Below, one piece after another: positions 33,486 to 45,689 of a stretch of DNA of 64,000 nt. The position numbers were made by a program, and so were the translations under genes. The stretch is from the NCBI GenBank assembly GCA_963662155.1, contig OY759266.1:4261526-4325525 (forward strand). Reading direction: 5' to 3'. The stretch is from Lamellibrachia columna. Lineage: Eukaryota; Annelida; Polychaeta; Sabellida; Siboglinidae. A model generated the notes under the pieces. The model saw only the letters and a program-made list of their open reading frames with translations. It made no database searches and had not been told where the DNA came from. Position 1 is the first letter of the stretch; each line of letters begins with the position of its first letter.

Positions 33486-33899
33486 TATGTTAAGAAGCAA
33501 CTGTAACATTGTGACATAGGTATTTCTACAGAAAACTGCTACATTTGCAGACCACAGTAGAACGTTAGTTATGAAGCAGTTGAGAAACTGAAGCAGTATT
33601 AATTTAGGTTTGGTTGTTAAAATATTTAACACTGTGTATGTAATGAAATGTACATTTAATTTTGTATGATGATTATTATACGTGATAACATGTCTTGCTT
33701 TGGTGGAAATATCTTGTTTTCCACTTGTAGTGTGTTTATACTGAGAACAAAACATAGGTAAGGTTCCTTATTGCGACAATATAAAATGTTTAACATACTT
33801 TGGCAATTAACAAGTTTTAACAAAGATTTATATCGTCATCTCTGTGATGCTACGTATGTCAGGGAAAGTAAAAGATACCACACAATGGGTAAATGTGTA
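33486..33899. other. NTHL1 3' flank
   Basis: AT-rich 3' UTR and intergenic DNA. The antisense open frame here is not recognisable. No repeat family is identified. Confidence 0.5.
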
Positions 33900-34204
33900 A
33901 CCTGCTGTGGACTCCATCTCCCATGAGCCAATAAAGTGATAGAAGTGTGCATGATGCAGTACAGTCAATTCTACTAACTACCTCGTAAAAGCATGCAATT
34001 GCATGAATGTCTGATGAGATCATTGTCGGAGTCAGGAGTGAATGTGTGCTCTCTTCTCTTGCAACATGTCTGCCCAGGTAACACCTCAAATAGCTCATAT
34101 GCAGTGCATCTCAAAAATGTCAAGAGATGTCTCTTGTGATTGCAACGTCCAAGCCTCAGCACCGTAGCTTGTCAATGATAGTATGAAGGTCCCATATAGT
34201 CGGG
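33900..34204 (-). mobile_element. RTE-like LINE fragment, minus strand
   Basis: Read on the minus strand, the segment gives LTSYGAEAWTL and LDIFEMHCI.AI.GVTWADML in successive frames, the classic post-RT region of RTE-type retrotransposons (…YGxExWTL…). Stops and frameshifts are present. Confidence 0.7.
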
Positions 34205-34535
34205 CTTTGTCTTATTGAGACGCTTCTTCTAACACCATCTCCAATGCAGAACTCCACAGAAGAACATCAACCCGGCCCATCGCATTGGAGATAAAACGAC
34301 GCAGATGGCAGTGGATTGGCCACGTCTTGAGAATGTCGCAGACAGCAATGGTCCGAACTGCACTCAGATGGACACCAGATGGAAAATGGGTGAGATGAAG
34401 ACCGAACGAAACCTGGAGAAGAACGGTGGAGCGAGAAATGAAAGAACAACCTGACCTGGGGGAAGCTCGAGAAAATATCAAGAGATAGAGTGCAGTGGCG
34501 GCCTTATGTGCACTTCCGCACGAAGAGGATTAAGT
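34205..34535 (+). mobile_element. RTE-like LINE C-terminal fragment, plus strand
   Basis: The plus-strand frames give WQWIGHVLRMSQ, RTALRWTPDGKW, NETWRRTVEREMKEQ and SAVAALCALPHEED, the characteristic C-terminus of RTE/BovB-like elements. It abuts an oppositely oriented fragment of the same type. Confidence 0.8.
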
Positions 34536-34786
34536 AAGTCTGTCCTGAAAATACCCATGCAGCCGGTAGCACGCTCACAGAAAACAATGATATTACGGCA
34601 ATATGGAAAGCATGCTGGGACGACCTGTTTGGAAGCTGCAGCACCATACTGTTCAATGGATGATGGCTGCGATGTGATCCACAACTCGGCGGATGAAACA
34701 GAAGGTGTGGACCTTATTCTAGTAAAATCAGAAATCATGTGATGATATCTATCGGCAGAGACAATCAAAACCAAAGTGGAGTCCGA

Positions 34787-36595
34787 GACCAGGACATTTC
34801 TCCACTACTATGTGTCAATAGGTCGATATGACAAACAGTGGAGACCAGGACATTTCTCCACTACTATGTGTCAATAGGTCGATATGACAAACAGTGGAGA
34901 CCAGGACATTTCTCCACTACTATGTGTCAATAGGTCGATATGACAAACAGTGGAGACCAGGACATTTCTCCACTACTATGTGTCAATAGGTGTATATGGC
35001 AAACAGTGGAGACCAGGACATTTCTCCACTACTATGTGTCAATAGGTCGATTTGACAAACAGTGGAGACCAGGACATTTCTCCACTACTATGTGTCAATA
35101 GGTCGATATGGCAAACAGTGGAGACCAGGACATTTCTCCACTTCTATGTGTCAATAGGTCGATATGGCAAACAGTGGAGACCAGGACATTTCTCCACTGC
35201 TATGTGTCAATAGGTCGATATGGCAAACAGTGGAGACCAGGACATTTCTCCACTGCTATGTGTCAATAGGTCGATATGGCAAACAGTGGAGACCAGGACA
35301 TTTCTCCACTACTATGTGTCAATAGGTCGATATGGCAAACAGTGGAGACCAGGACATTTCTCCACTACTATGTGTCAATAGGTCGATATGACAAACAGTG
35401 GAGACCAGGACATTTCTCCACTACTATGTGTCAATAGGTCGATATGACAAACAGTGGAGACCAGGACATTTCTCCACTACTATGTGTCAATAGGTCGATA
35501 TGACAAACAGTGGAGACCAGGACATTTCTCCACTGCTATGTGTCAATAGGTCGATATGACAAACAGTGGAGACCAGGACATTTCTCCACTGTTATGTGTC
35601 AATAGGTCGATATGGCAAACAGTGGAGACCAGGACATTTCTCCACTGCTATGTGTCAATAGGTTGATATGGCAAACAGTGGAGACCAGGACATTTCTCCA
35701 CTGCTATGTGTCAATAGGTCGATATGAAAAACAGTGGAGACCAGGAGATTTCTCCACTGCTATGTGTCAATAGGTCGATATGGCAAACAGTGGAGACCAG
35801 GACATTTCTCCACTACTATGTGTCAATAGGTCGATATGGCAAACAGTGGAGACCAGGACATTTCTCCACTACTATGTGTCAATAGGTCGATATGGCAAAC
35901 AGTGGAGACCAGGACATTTCTCCACTACTATGTGTCAATAGGTCGATATGACAAACAGTGGAGACCAGGACATTTCTCCACTACTATGTGTCAATAGGTC
36001 GATATGACAAACAGTGGAGACCAGGACATTTCTCCACTGCTATGTGTCAATAGGTCGATATGAAAAACAGTGGAGACCAGGACATTTCTCCACTGCTATG
36101 TGTCAATAGGTCGATATGGCAAACAGTGGAGACCAGGACATTTCTCCACTGCTATGTGTCAATAGGTCGATATGAAAAACAGTGGAGACCAGGACATTTC
36201 TCCACTGCTATGTGTCAATAGGTCGATATGGCAAACAGTGGAGACCAGGACATTTCTCCACTGCTATGTGTCAATAGGTCGATATGGCAAACAGTGGAGA
36301 CCAGGACATTTCTCCACTGCTATGTGTCAATAGGTCGATATGAAAAACAGTGGCGACCAGGACATTTCTCCACTGCTATGTGTCAATAGGTCGATATGAC
36401 AAACAGTGGAGACCAGGACATTTCTCCACTACTATGTGTCAATAGGTCGATATGACAAACAGTGGAGACCAGGACATTTCTCCACTACTATGTGTCAATA
36501 GGTCGATATGGCAAACAGTGGAGACCAGGACATTTCTCCACTACTATGTGTCAATAGGTCGATATGACAAACAGTGGAGACCAGGACATTTCTAA
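34787..36595. repeat. 56-bp satellite array, about 32 copies
   Basis: Tandem units of 56 bp: CCAGGACATTTCTCCACTAC, then TATGTGTCAATAGGTCGATA, then TGACAAACAGTGGAGA. Variants are ACTAC/ACTGC, GACAAAC/GGCAAAC/GAAAAAC. Each junction contains AGTGGAGA-10-TCTCCACT, an 8-bp-stem hairpin. There are no distinct spacers, so this is a satellite and not a CRISPR array. Confidence 0.98.
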
Positions 36596-36669
36596 TACTC
36601 TGTGTCATTGTTCAGATACGGCGACGTAATAATCACCGTGGCAACATATAGACCTGGAACCCAGAGCTT

Positions 36670-37080
36670 TTATTTATGTAAAGGTTTGCCCAAATGGACT
36701 GAAAGGACCACCTCCCGACATCCCAAAAATGCGTTGCTGTCTGGGCTGGAGGGTAGCCCCTGAAACCACACGTCAAAGGGAGCAGAAAAGTACATTTATT
36801 TATGGGAATGGCGCCCAGGCTAAAAACAGTGCCAAATGTTCTCGTGCAGTTTCCTGACAATGGAATGACTAATGCCAGCAATTTTAGGTGGGGGTTCCCC
36901 CTGCCAGCAACCCCCAAAAGGTGAGAAAAAGTACATTTATTTATGGGAATTGCGCCAAGGCCAAAAACAGTGTCAAATCTTTCCTAGAGATTTCCTGAGT
37001 ACGGAATGACCAATGCCAACAATCTTAGGCGGGGGATTTCCCCTTACCAGCAACCCGCAAAGGGTGAGAAAAGTGGCATT
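36670..37080 (+). repeat. Left inverted-repeat module of a candidate DNA transposon (about 140-bp subunits)
   Basis: At least two clear subunits (from 36,785 and 36,925) and a degenerate third share AAAGTACATTTATTTATGGG, GTGTCAAAT, TTTCCTGAGTACGGAATGAC and a GGGGG...CCCC...CAGCAACCC block. The reverse complement of this series appears at 45,700-45,950. Confidence 0.8.
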
Positions 37081-37300
37081 TATTGAAGCAGAAATGTTAT
37101 CTGATAGATGGCGCCACTCGGTCTGCATAGAAAGTACGCAAGTCGCTAGGCAAATTTCGTGCGATGTAGGTATGTTCTGTGGCCTGAGATCGCTACATTC
37201 AATCAGTGTGAATTCAATTTGAATGATATAGGCCGATGAACAAATCAACAATTAATGTCATAGCGATTGTTTACTATTTTGAGGTACACATATAATTACT

Positions 37301-40300
37301 TTGATGTATTTAAGCTATAGTAACGAAACTGCTTGTAATATCGCCCGAGCAAGCTGTCGAATGGGGCAAGTTAAAAATGGCATAAATTGTTACAACAGGG
37401 AACATATGGGAGAAGATCTAATTGCAGAAGAGGCCAAATACCACAACAGTTGTCGGCGTGACTATGTAAGGCAGGACACGAAGGAGGAAGGACAAAAGTT
37501 CAATCGGAAGAAACATGATGAAGCCTTCCAAAAACTGTCGATGTTCCTCGTCATCAAAAACAAAGCTGCCATGCTGGCAACAATAATGTTCAGCTTGTAC
37601 AAAGAAGAGTTTCTTGCTGTCGGAGGAACACTGGATGATATGAATAAGTATTCTGTACAAAGTCTCATGTCGAAGGTGAATGAACGTTTTGAGGATATCC
37701 TCATCGACAAACTAGCAAAAAAATCCGGAACATTTGTCTTCTACTCTTCACTGACCGCTTCCGAAGTGATAACTATGTGATAACTATATCAACGATTCCA
37801 ATGACAAGGTTGGAGAAATCAGATGTGCCGCCATGGCGGAGCGCACAGAAATCTCGAAATGCCTCCATCAAAGACCCTGTCAAACACTTCAGTTCACCCC
37901 CTGAAAAAGATCGCTCCCAACATTCCTCACCTCGTCCTCTTGTTCTTCCCTACCCTCATCGGTGGGTTGCAAGTAGAACCAGAGTTGCGTCACTCCAAGG
38001 ATGTGATCAAGAGGAAAACACTGGCCAGTGCGTCGGATACTGTGTTCAATTGTTCTAGAGGCGCAGTTCATAATTGGAAGCATCAAGCACTTGGTCTAGG
38101 ACTGGGAACCCTGACAGGGTCGAAATCATTGCTGAGCATTCTGAACGGCTTTGATCATTGCATCAACTACGATGAAGTGAAGTGACTTGAGATTGAAATC
38201 GCCTGATGGAGAGCGTGAAAAACCTGCCGGCTTTAATATGTGCAATGGATTAGGAACAGCGTGCGCCTGGGACAACTATGATGTTAACACTGAGACACCC
38301 GATGGCAAAAACACACTGCATTTCACGGTGGGAATATGCTACCTCAATAAACTTCCACCACAGACATCCACAGAGACACCACCGGTTAACCTGGCTGGGA
38401 CACTGACCGGCCGGACGAGGAGGTGCGGCAAAAGGGCATCGACTTCATATGGCTTCTTCAGTCCTTCGCACAGAAGTTGCCGCTCTTCACTGGGTACTTC
38501 TCTCGATTCGTGACGGGTGACCTCCCTCAAACTGTGATAGCTTACATGGACCCGGTCCCCCAACCTCCAACGAGAAACGATGTGGTGTAAGAAATCATGG
38601 TGCGCACGCTCACAATTGCTGACGAGACGAACCAGAAATACGCCATCGTCACTTATGATCTCGCTGTTGCCCTGAAGGCATACTCCATTCAAGCACTGCA
38701 AGCTCCAGTTTTTGAGAGACTCATCATATTGCTCGGAAACTTCAACTTTGAACTGGCCTATCTCGGAGCCCTGGGAACATTCCTGTCTGATTCGGGGGTT
38801 GAATACATTATCACCGAAGTAGGTGTCTTGGCTGAGGGGTCGCTTGCTGGCTTCATGAAAGGGGAATTCTACAACATATATACCAGGATCCATCAACTTC
38901 TTGCGGCTGTAATGGAACGAGCGCTGTTCTCCAAGTACTTGGGCTTAATGACAGATGAGGAGGCGTCCCTTGCCCAGGCAACGATGTCCGAATGTGATAG
39001 CAGTATCGAACACTGTTAAGCTGTCATTGAGACTGCATCTTTCGATGATCGCAAAAAGGGATATGACAGCTTCTTTCATGATGTCATCGACGGACAATAT
39101 GGAAGCACGGCAGCATACCGGGCCACCTACGTGTACCTCATCAACAGGGTGTATCGAGAGTTACAGCGGGCCGTACCATACCGGGCCACCTACGTGTACC
39201 TCATCAACAGGGTGTATCGAGAGTTACAGCGGGCCGTACCATACCGGGCCACCTACGTGTACCTCATCAACAGGGTGTATCGAGAGTTACAGCGGGCCGT
39301 ACCATACCGGGCCACCTACGTGTACCTCATCAACAGGGTTTATCGAGAGTTACAGCGGGCCGTACCATACCGGGCCACCTACGTGTACCTCATCAACAGG
39401 GTGTATCGAGAGTTACAGCGGGCCGTACCATACCGGGCCACCTACGTGTACCTCATCAACAGGGTGTATCGAGAGTTACAGCGGGCCGTACCATACCGGA
39501 CCACCTACGTGTACCTCATCAACAGGGTGTATCGAGAGTTACAGCGGGCCGTACCATACCGGACCACCTACGTGTACCTCATCACCAGGGTGTATCGAGA
39601 GTTACAGCGGGCCGTACCATACCGGACCACCTACGTGTACCTCATCAATAGGGTGTATCGAGAGTTACAGCGGGCCGTACCATACTGGGCCACCTACGTG
39701 TACCTCATCAACAGGGTATATCAAGAGTTACAGCGGGCCGTACACACCAACAATGTTGACGGATACGTAGGTGCCCTCCCAAGTGTGATCGAAGCCTGCT
39801 TCGCTTTGAACCGGCCTCGCTGTGCTAGATGGGGTTCCTCTTCCTCCACAAACTTCGGCCGACGGACTCCAATGCCCACGAGATTATGAAGGCAGGCGCG
39901 CTGTCCATTCGACGCACACACAAATCCTACGCACGGTCCGCTGTTGACATATGCTTGAAGCAGACTGTCAACGGGGATGCTGCCACTCCAATGAGAGGGA
40001 TCTCGGCTTTCAGAAACTCAGAGAGTGCCTTCAGAAGGTGGTACGTAACTCTCACCCAACGCGGCATGCCCCTGTCAGAGCTACGGGAAATGGTCGGTCT
40101 CCAGTCGGGGGAGGAACCGGCTAATCAGTTGAGGAAATTGAGAATTCGACGAGACAATGCTGACATGAATGCCCTCGCCAACGCATTAAACAACACCTGC
40201 AACTCGTTCGCCACTGATTCCCATGCCGTGCTCATCGATGTGTCAGCGGGAAAGACAACAAAGGAGGAGACCAAAACACTTTGGATCTCTGACACGCGGG

Positions 40301-41110
40301 ACAACACTTCGACTGACATTCGAGGGAGAGTGTGCCGTCGATGGTTCAAGCTTTCTGAAGACAGTGGCGAAGACCAAGCTGTTGAACTTCGCTGCAGAGA
40401 ACGCAAGGGAGCCGAGGACCATGGTGCGTAGAGTGAATGCGGCAGAGGGAGTCGGGGATGTCTGGGAACATTCTAGCTGTCGCCGCCAAGACAAGCGACG
40501 CAACTGACTTGCGCCACCTCCTGAGTTTTCCCATCACTGCTGTCCCCCTTTCTCTCGCTCACAGCAAGGTCGACACGAGGAGGCCGACACTCTATCTGGC
40601 AACCAACGAAGATACATTCATGTGTCAAACCTAGCTGCCAACCTTGACGAGAAACAGCACAGGCTCACTGAAGCTCTTATGGGGCTTCATTCTTTGACAG
40701 GATGTGACTTCACATCCTGTTTCTTCGGAAAAGGCAAGGTGAAGCCCTACACGCTGCTTGAGGCAGATGCCTTGCATAAACATGTGATGGCATTGCGATC
40801 ACTCAGGTCCGAAGAGGTCGAAGTTCCTGCTGTCGCCTCGTTTATCTGCTTGTTGTGCGGTTTCAAAACCTGCGACACCAACGAGGCAAGATATATGGCT
40901 TTCATGCGCATGAGTGGTGACAAATTAGAATTAGCCCCTGGCCAGAATAAAGAAGAGTAACTGCGCCTCTCTTCCCCCGATGCACCGAGACGCTTGTCAA
41001 CCACATTAAAAGGGCCCGCTTTGGGGCAAAGGTCTGGAAGAGGGCCGACCAAACTGATCCCACTGGTGAGGCGAGTCCCACTGACTATGGATGGAAGGAG
41101 ACAGAAAATG
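37301..41110 (+). pseudogene. Decayed large ORF of a multicopy metazoan family with HEEADT and GCDxTSxFxGKGK motifs
   Basis: One collinear but frameshifted protein can be followed. It has an N-terminal LIAEEAKYHNSCRRDY (37,406-37,453), then LGTLTGSKSLLSILNGFDHC..YDEV, MCNGLGTACAWDNYDVNTET..GKNTLHF, LLGNFNFELAYLGALGTFLSDSGVEYI and ATYVYLINRVYQELQRAV. The later blocks are RTHKSYARSAVDICLKQTVN (39,916 on), TDSHAVLIDVSAGKTTKEE, RHEEADT (40,571) and LMGLHSLTGCDFTSCFFGKGK (to about 40,740). I recognise this order from large uncharacterised multicopy proteins of cnidarians, molluscs and fish. The function is not established. The acidic blocks look like those of FEN1/PIN-fold nucleases, which is inference. 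Stops near 37,780 and 38,185 and an in-frame 63-bp expansion show it is dead. Confidence 0.75.
39108..39745 (+). repeat. 63-bp coding tandem repeat, 10 copies, inside the pseudogene
   Basis: Ten 21-codon units (RATYVYLINRVYRELQRAVP and Y) with very few differences. The single ancestral copy is expected from the family alignment (one YVYLINRVYQEL helix), so this is local amplification of one coding segment. Confidence 0.95.
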
Positions 41111-43164
41111 GCTTGGAGCCTAATAATGATAATAATAATACATTTCTTATATAGCGCCCCATCCAAATAATTATTCTACGGCGGTGTACATTCCTGTATA
41201 CTTTTAAATAAAATCATACACATTTTCAATACTAATGTTAAAAAATCTGCAAATAGTGCTAGTAAATAAAATAAAATATATTTTCTAAATAAAATACTTA
41301 AAACTAATAAAAAAACATGGGTAAAAGCATAACAAATACATGCATAATAGATAAATAGACAAAATAGAAAAAATAATAAAAAGAATAAATAGTTCATATA
41401 ATTAACTAATTAAACCCAAAATAATTTTGAAAAAGGTGTTTTAGAGCCACTTTGAAATACCCAACACTCGTGCATTCGTGCACTGTTATGGGCAGTTCAT
41501 TCCATGCACTTGGAGCTGCACAAGAGAAAGGTCGTTCTCCGATTTTAGTGCGGAAAGTTGGTTGTTTAAAGAGTAGCTTGTCGGATGAGCGTAGAGAGCG
41601 CGTCGGGCAATAAGGAGAGGGAAGTGCAGATAGGTATAGAGGTGCGAGTCCGTGAAGGCATTTGAAAGTGATAAGTAATTTCTTGAAAGTGATGCGGCAT
41701 TTTACTGGAAGCCAGTGCAACTCCAAGAGCATGAGCGTGACATGGTCGCGTTTCGATCGAATCATTATGATAGGTGCACAGGCATTCTGCACTCGCTGAA
41801 GTTTACTAAAGTTGCTGATAGTCCATTCAGGAGGCTACTGCAGCAGTCAATGCGCGAGATGACTAGGGCATGTACAAGTGGCTTCATGTGCTCGTGGCTT
41901 AAATAACGACGAATGCGTCCAATGCTGTGCAGGTGGTAGTATGCAGCCCGAGAAATGTTTGTCACGTGTCGTTCGAGGGACATTTGTGCAGTCGAAGGTT
42001 ACTCCCAGGTTTCTGGCGAGCGTTGTCGACCGTTACACAGTCAAGAAGAACTTGCTGGTTTGCTGACTTCGGGTGAATGAAGAGGAACTCTGTCTTGTCA
42101 TCGGTGTGTTTCAGCCTGGTGATCTTCATCCAATGACGAATACTGGCGACGCAAAATTCCATCTTTGCGATGGCAGTCTCAGGTGAGGCATTATCAGTCT
42201 CAGGTGAGGCATCATCAGTCTCAGGTGATGCATCATCAGTCAGGCTAAATTCTTCAAACAGCTGGGTGTCGTCAGCATATAGATGGTAAGCTATGCCATG
42301 GTGTCTAAGTAGCGACGCGAGAGGAGTCATATATATATATATATATATATTTTAACAGTAGTGACCCGAGAATAGACCCCTGTGGGACGCCGCAAGTCAG
42401 TTGATGATGTTTCGACTGTTTACCGGCGATCGAGACCGTGTAATGTCTGTGTTGTAGGCAAGCAGCTAACCACGACACGCATTGTCCGCTTACACCGATA
42501 GTGTTACTGAATGTGTTTAGGAGAATGTTATGGTCGATTGCTGCACTCCTGCACTGCTGATCAAGTAGCTGCATTACCACACCTTGGCGTTTGTCAATGC
42601 TCCGGATTACATAGTCGTTCATATGCAGAAGTGCTGTCTAAGTGCTGCAGTTCTCTCGGTAGGCTGATTGTAACGGCATGTGCAAGTTGTTTTCGCACAT
42701 ATGTGCAATCAACCGGTTTGCCACAATCCTCTCGACTAGCTTCGATAAAAAGCATAAGTTAGAAATAGGTCGATAGCTTTTAAGGGTTTCACTGTCAAGG
42801 TATGTTTTTTCAAGATGGGTGTGAAAATAGCAGCTTTCATTTTGTCAGGCATTCCTTCCAGTAGACACTAGTTGATGATGGTCGTGATAGTTGTTGTCAA
42901 CATATTACAGCACTTCTTTACCAACTCTGAAGGCATAGGATCAAGTTCGTCTTCGATGATGACTTGCTTAGTAGGCGCACAGTCTGGTCTAGTGTGACTG
43001 GCTCGAAAGTACATTCATGTAGTGAGATAACATTCTGTGGCAGGGTGATCTGTGCTCACAGGTTCGGTAATCGTAGTATGGGGATGTGTCTCTTGTAGCT
43101 TGGTGCGAATAATCTTGATTTTATCATCAAAGTAGTGTACGAAATCATTGGCGAGCAATTCAGC

Positions 43165-43530
43165 GCACTCGTAGGTTGGTAGTGTTGTTGTGTTCCCACT
43201 CGTAGGTTGGTAATGTTGTGTTCCCACTCGTAGGTTGGTAGTGTTGTTGTGTTCTCACTCGTAGGTTGATAGTGTTGTGTTCCCACTCGTAGGTATGTAG
43301 TGTTGTTGTGTTCCCACTCGTAGGTTGGTAGTGTTGTTGTGTTCCCACTCGTAGGTTGGTAGTGTTGTGTTCCCACTCGTAGGTTGGTAGTGTTGTTATG
43401 TTCCCACTCGTAGGTTGGTAGTGTTGTTGTGTTCCCACTCGTAGGTTGGTAGTGTTGTTGTGTTCCCATTCGTAGGTTGGTAGTGTTGTTGTGTTCCCAC
43501 TCGTAGGTTGGTAGTGTTGTTGTGTTCCCG
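43165..43530. repeat. 28/31-bp tandem repeat in the L2-like LINE
   Basis: About a dozen units of CACTCGTAGGTTGGTAGTGT followed by TG(TTG)TGTTCC. Units alternate between with and without a TTG triplet, giving mixed 28- and 31-bp periods. It lies between the endonuclease and RT coding parts. Confidence 0.93.
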
Positions 43531-43734
43531 TGATGCAGTAACTTGTTTGCGATGTTGTAGAACTCTGCCTGGTTCCGCACATCGGAGAGCTTTTCCTTGT
43601 AGTGGTTCTTCGCTTCACTGCACATGTTGTTGACTTTGTTTCTCTGATTTAAGAACATTTCTCTGTGCACTGATAACCATGTCTTCCTGTATTGGTGTTC
43701 GAGTCGCTTGCGTTTGGCTTTCGTGACTTTTATA

Positions 43735-43965
43735 TCGACGTTGTACCATGGCATGTCACTCTTCACGGTGATGGCGTGCTCTCTAGCAGGAGTGTGCTGG
43801 TTAAGAATATAAATGTTGTACCATGGCATGTCATTCTTCATGGTGATGGCTTGCTCTCTAGCAGGAGTGTGCTGGTTAAGAATATAGACGTTGTACCATG
43901 GCATGTCATTCTTCGTGGTGATGGCTTGCTCTCTAGCAGGAGTGTGCTGGTTAAGAATCGCCAGC
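43735..43965. repeat. 75-bp coding tandem repeat, 3 copies, in the L2-like LINE
   Basis: Three copies of a segment encoding (minus strand) NQHTPAREQAIT and NDMPWYN, part of the post-endonuclease linker of the LINE. Confidence 0.93.
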
Positions 43966-45239
43966 AGTGTATCGGTGTAACACGAAAATGCCTCAGCTCT
44001 AGCAGACCAGAGCAAATAATGTCCTGGCAGAATTTCTGATGATTGATGGCTTTCCATTTTCGCACATTTAGTGTTTGTTTTGATGGAACTGCAGTTGTAA
44101 AAGGAATCGTGGACATGACAGCGGAGTGGTCAGAGTTTATAGATTCATCAGGAGATATCATACACAGGCAGAACGTCACGTCGTGTTATGATTACGTCGA
44201 AAATATGTCCCTTCTTGTGAGTTAACTGGGCAACGTGCTGTTGGTGGTTCGTTGCAGAAAGTAGGTCCAATATTAATTTAGTATGTGCAGTGGTAATGAA
44301 AATTGAATCCCCGAGGAGCAGCAACAGTCCGGATGAAAGTGTGAGATCATCTAGAAGATCAGCAAACTCTTTCAGAAACACCGAAACGTCTATGAACAGG
44401 CACAAGTGGCAAATGATTGAGGCCGACTTTGATTAAACAGTTTATGTATTCCAGTGATGTGTAGGTTCGCTGCTTCGTGACAGTTAGTGCCGTTGTTTCC
44501 CGGACGATAACGGCGACTCCTCCGCCTCGTGCGTTGGGCGCGGTACAGGTTATAACGCTTATCCAGATGGCACAACATACGGCAATATGTGGTAGCTTAA
44601 GCCACGTTTCAGTGAGTGCGCAGATGTCTAATTTGTATTCTGTTATGAGGTCCCGGATTTTTTTTCATTTGTCGAGTTCGCACGCGAAGCGGGTATTGAG
44701 AACAGCAACTCTAAGCAAATTTGTTGACATGTTTCAGGTTGTTACTGTTGACACTGGGCATCAACCTGGGGGATACAGTGTTCCTGGCTATGGTCACTTT
44801 CACTGGAATTGTCTTATTCATCTGACTTCGACCGCCAGTGGTGCCTCTGTTGGTTGGTGTTGCGCAACAAATACCCAATTGTTTCAGGTCGCTGTACACA
44901 GCCTTGGAGACACGCATGATCGGTTTTGAAGTATGCAGACACAGTTGGCGCAGTTACTAGCTTGGGTACATTATCGCCATGAAGACGATCACGGCTCACA
45001 GAGGATGCAGATGTTCGTAAATTCAGTAAAATCCAGCAACATACAAACATCGAGGTCGTAGTTGCGACGTTGTAGTAACACAGAGACGTTCACGGTAAAA
45101 CAAGATGTCAGATCGAATCACAGTATAGTTCAAAACGTAACATAATGGCAGTAGCACAGCGGCAACATTACCATGTGGCAGCACAAGCGCACACGTGATT
45201 TCAGCCTGACTGGTACACAACAAGTTTACTCCCGGGGTG

Positions 45240-45351
45240 CTTCACAGCTACGAACGACGGGGACAGCCTGGGAGCGACGTCGATAGACGACGAGGCGTCC
45301 GACAATGTGTGGAGTGAGGACATTGATGACACTGACAAGGAAGACGTGTAA
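45240..45351 (+). pseudogene. Probable C-terminal acidic tail of the 37.3-41.1 kb ORF
   Basis: A short frame ends DDEASDNVWSEDIDDTDKED and V before TAA at about 45,349, followed by AATAAA. Its family relatives end in an acidic tail. Its position just outside the right end of the LINE suggests it was once continuous with the sequence ending at 41,110. It is too short to assign by itself. Confidence 0.4.
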
Positions 45352-45455
45352 TTCATTCATTTGAACAATAAATGTGTGAACAGCCTTTGAGCAAGACCAA
45401 GGAAGACTTGTAATTTATTCATTTGAACAATATGTGTGAGGATAGCGTCTGAGCA
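45333..45455. repeat. 62-bp direct repeat, 2 copies
   Basis: Two adjacent copies beginning AAGGAAGACGTGTAATTCAT and AAGGAAGACTTGTAATTTAT; the first contains the stop and AATAAA of the acidic tail. Confidence 0.9.
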
Positions 45456-45689
45456 AGATCACATTGTAGACTCGTAGTAGTCCTGTGTTCTAGTATAATA
45501 GTTCCGGCGCTGTGTTGTTCGAACTTACGGATGTTTGCTTTTGTTATTTTTGTTGTTGTCATTAACGAGATTGTATTTTTCTTGAACTTGATAGTACTAA
45601 AACGTTTGTCAAAACCAAACAGCGTGTTTAGGCTCTTCTCATCTGTACCATCAACGGTGGGTAAAATTGTGTATCTATAATGAATACAT

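Larger units (their letters stand above)
41115..44740 (-). mobile_element. L2-like LINE, minus strand, decayed, inserted in the pseudogene
   Basis: From right to left on the minus strand: ARGGGVAVIVRETTA (44,540), LLLLGDSIF, TKLILDLLSATN, KGHIFDVIITRRD and INSDHSAV are the endonuclease. Then come DMPWYNVDIKVTKAKRKR, LTCGVPQGSILG with GIAYHLYADDTQLF (RT), and ELHWLPVKCRITFKKLLITF and PSAWNELP of the C-terminus. The 3' end is GGCGCTATATAAGAAATGTA followed by (ATT)n at 41,110-41,160. There are many frameshifts and two internal tandem expansions. Confidence 0.88.

Noticed and set aside
34787..36595. CRISPR-like array
   Set aside because: Units are contiguous with no unique spacers, and the DNA is from an animal.
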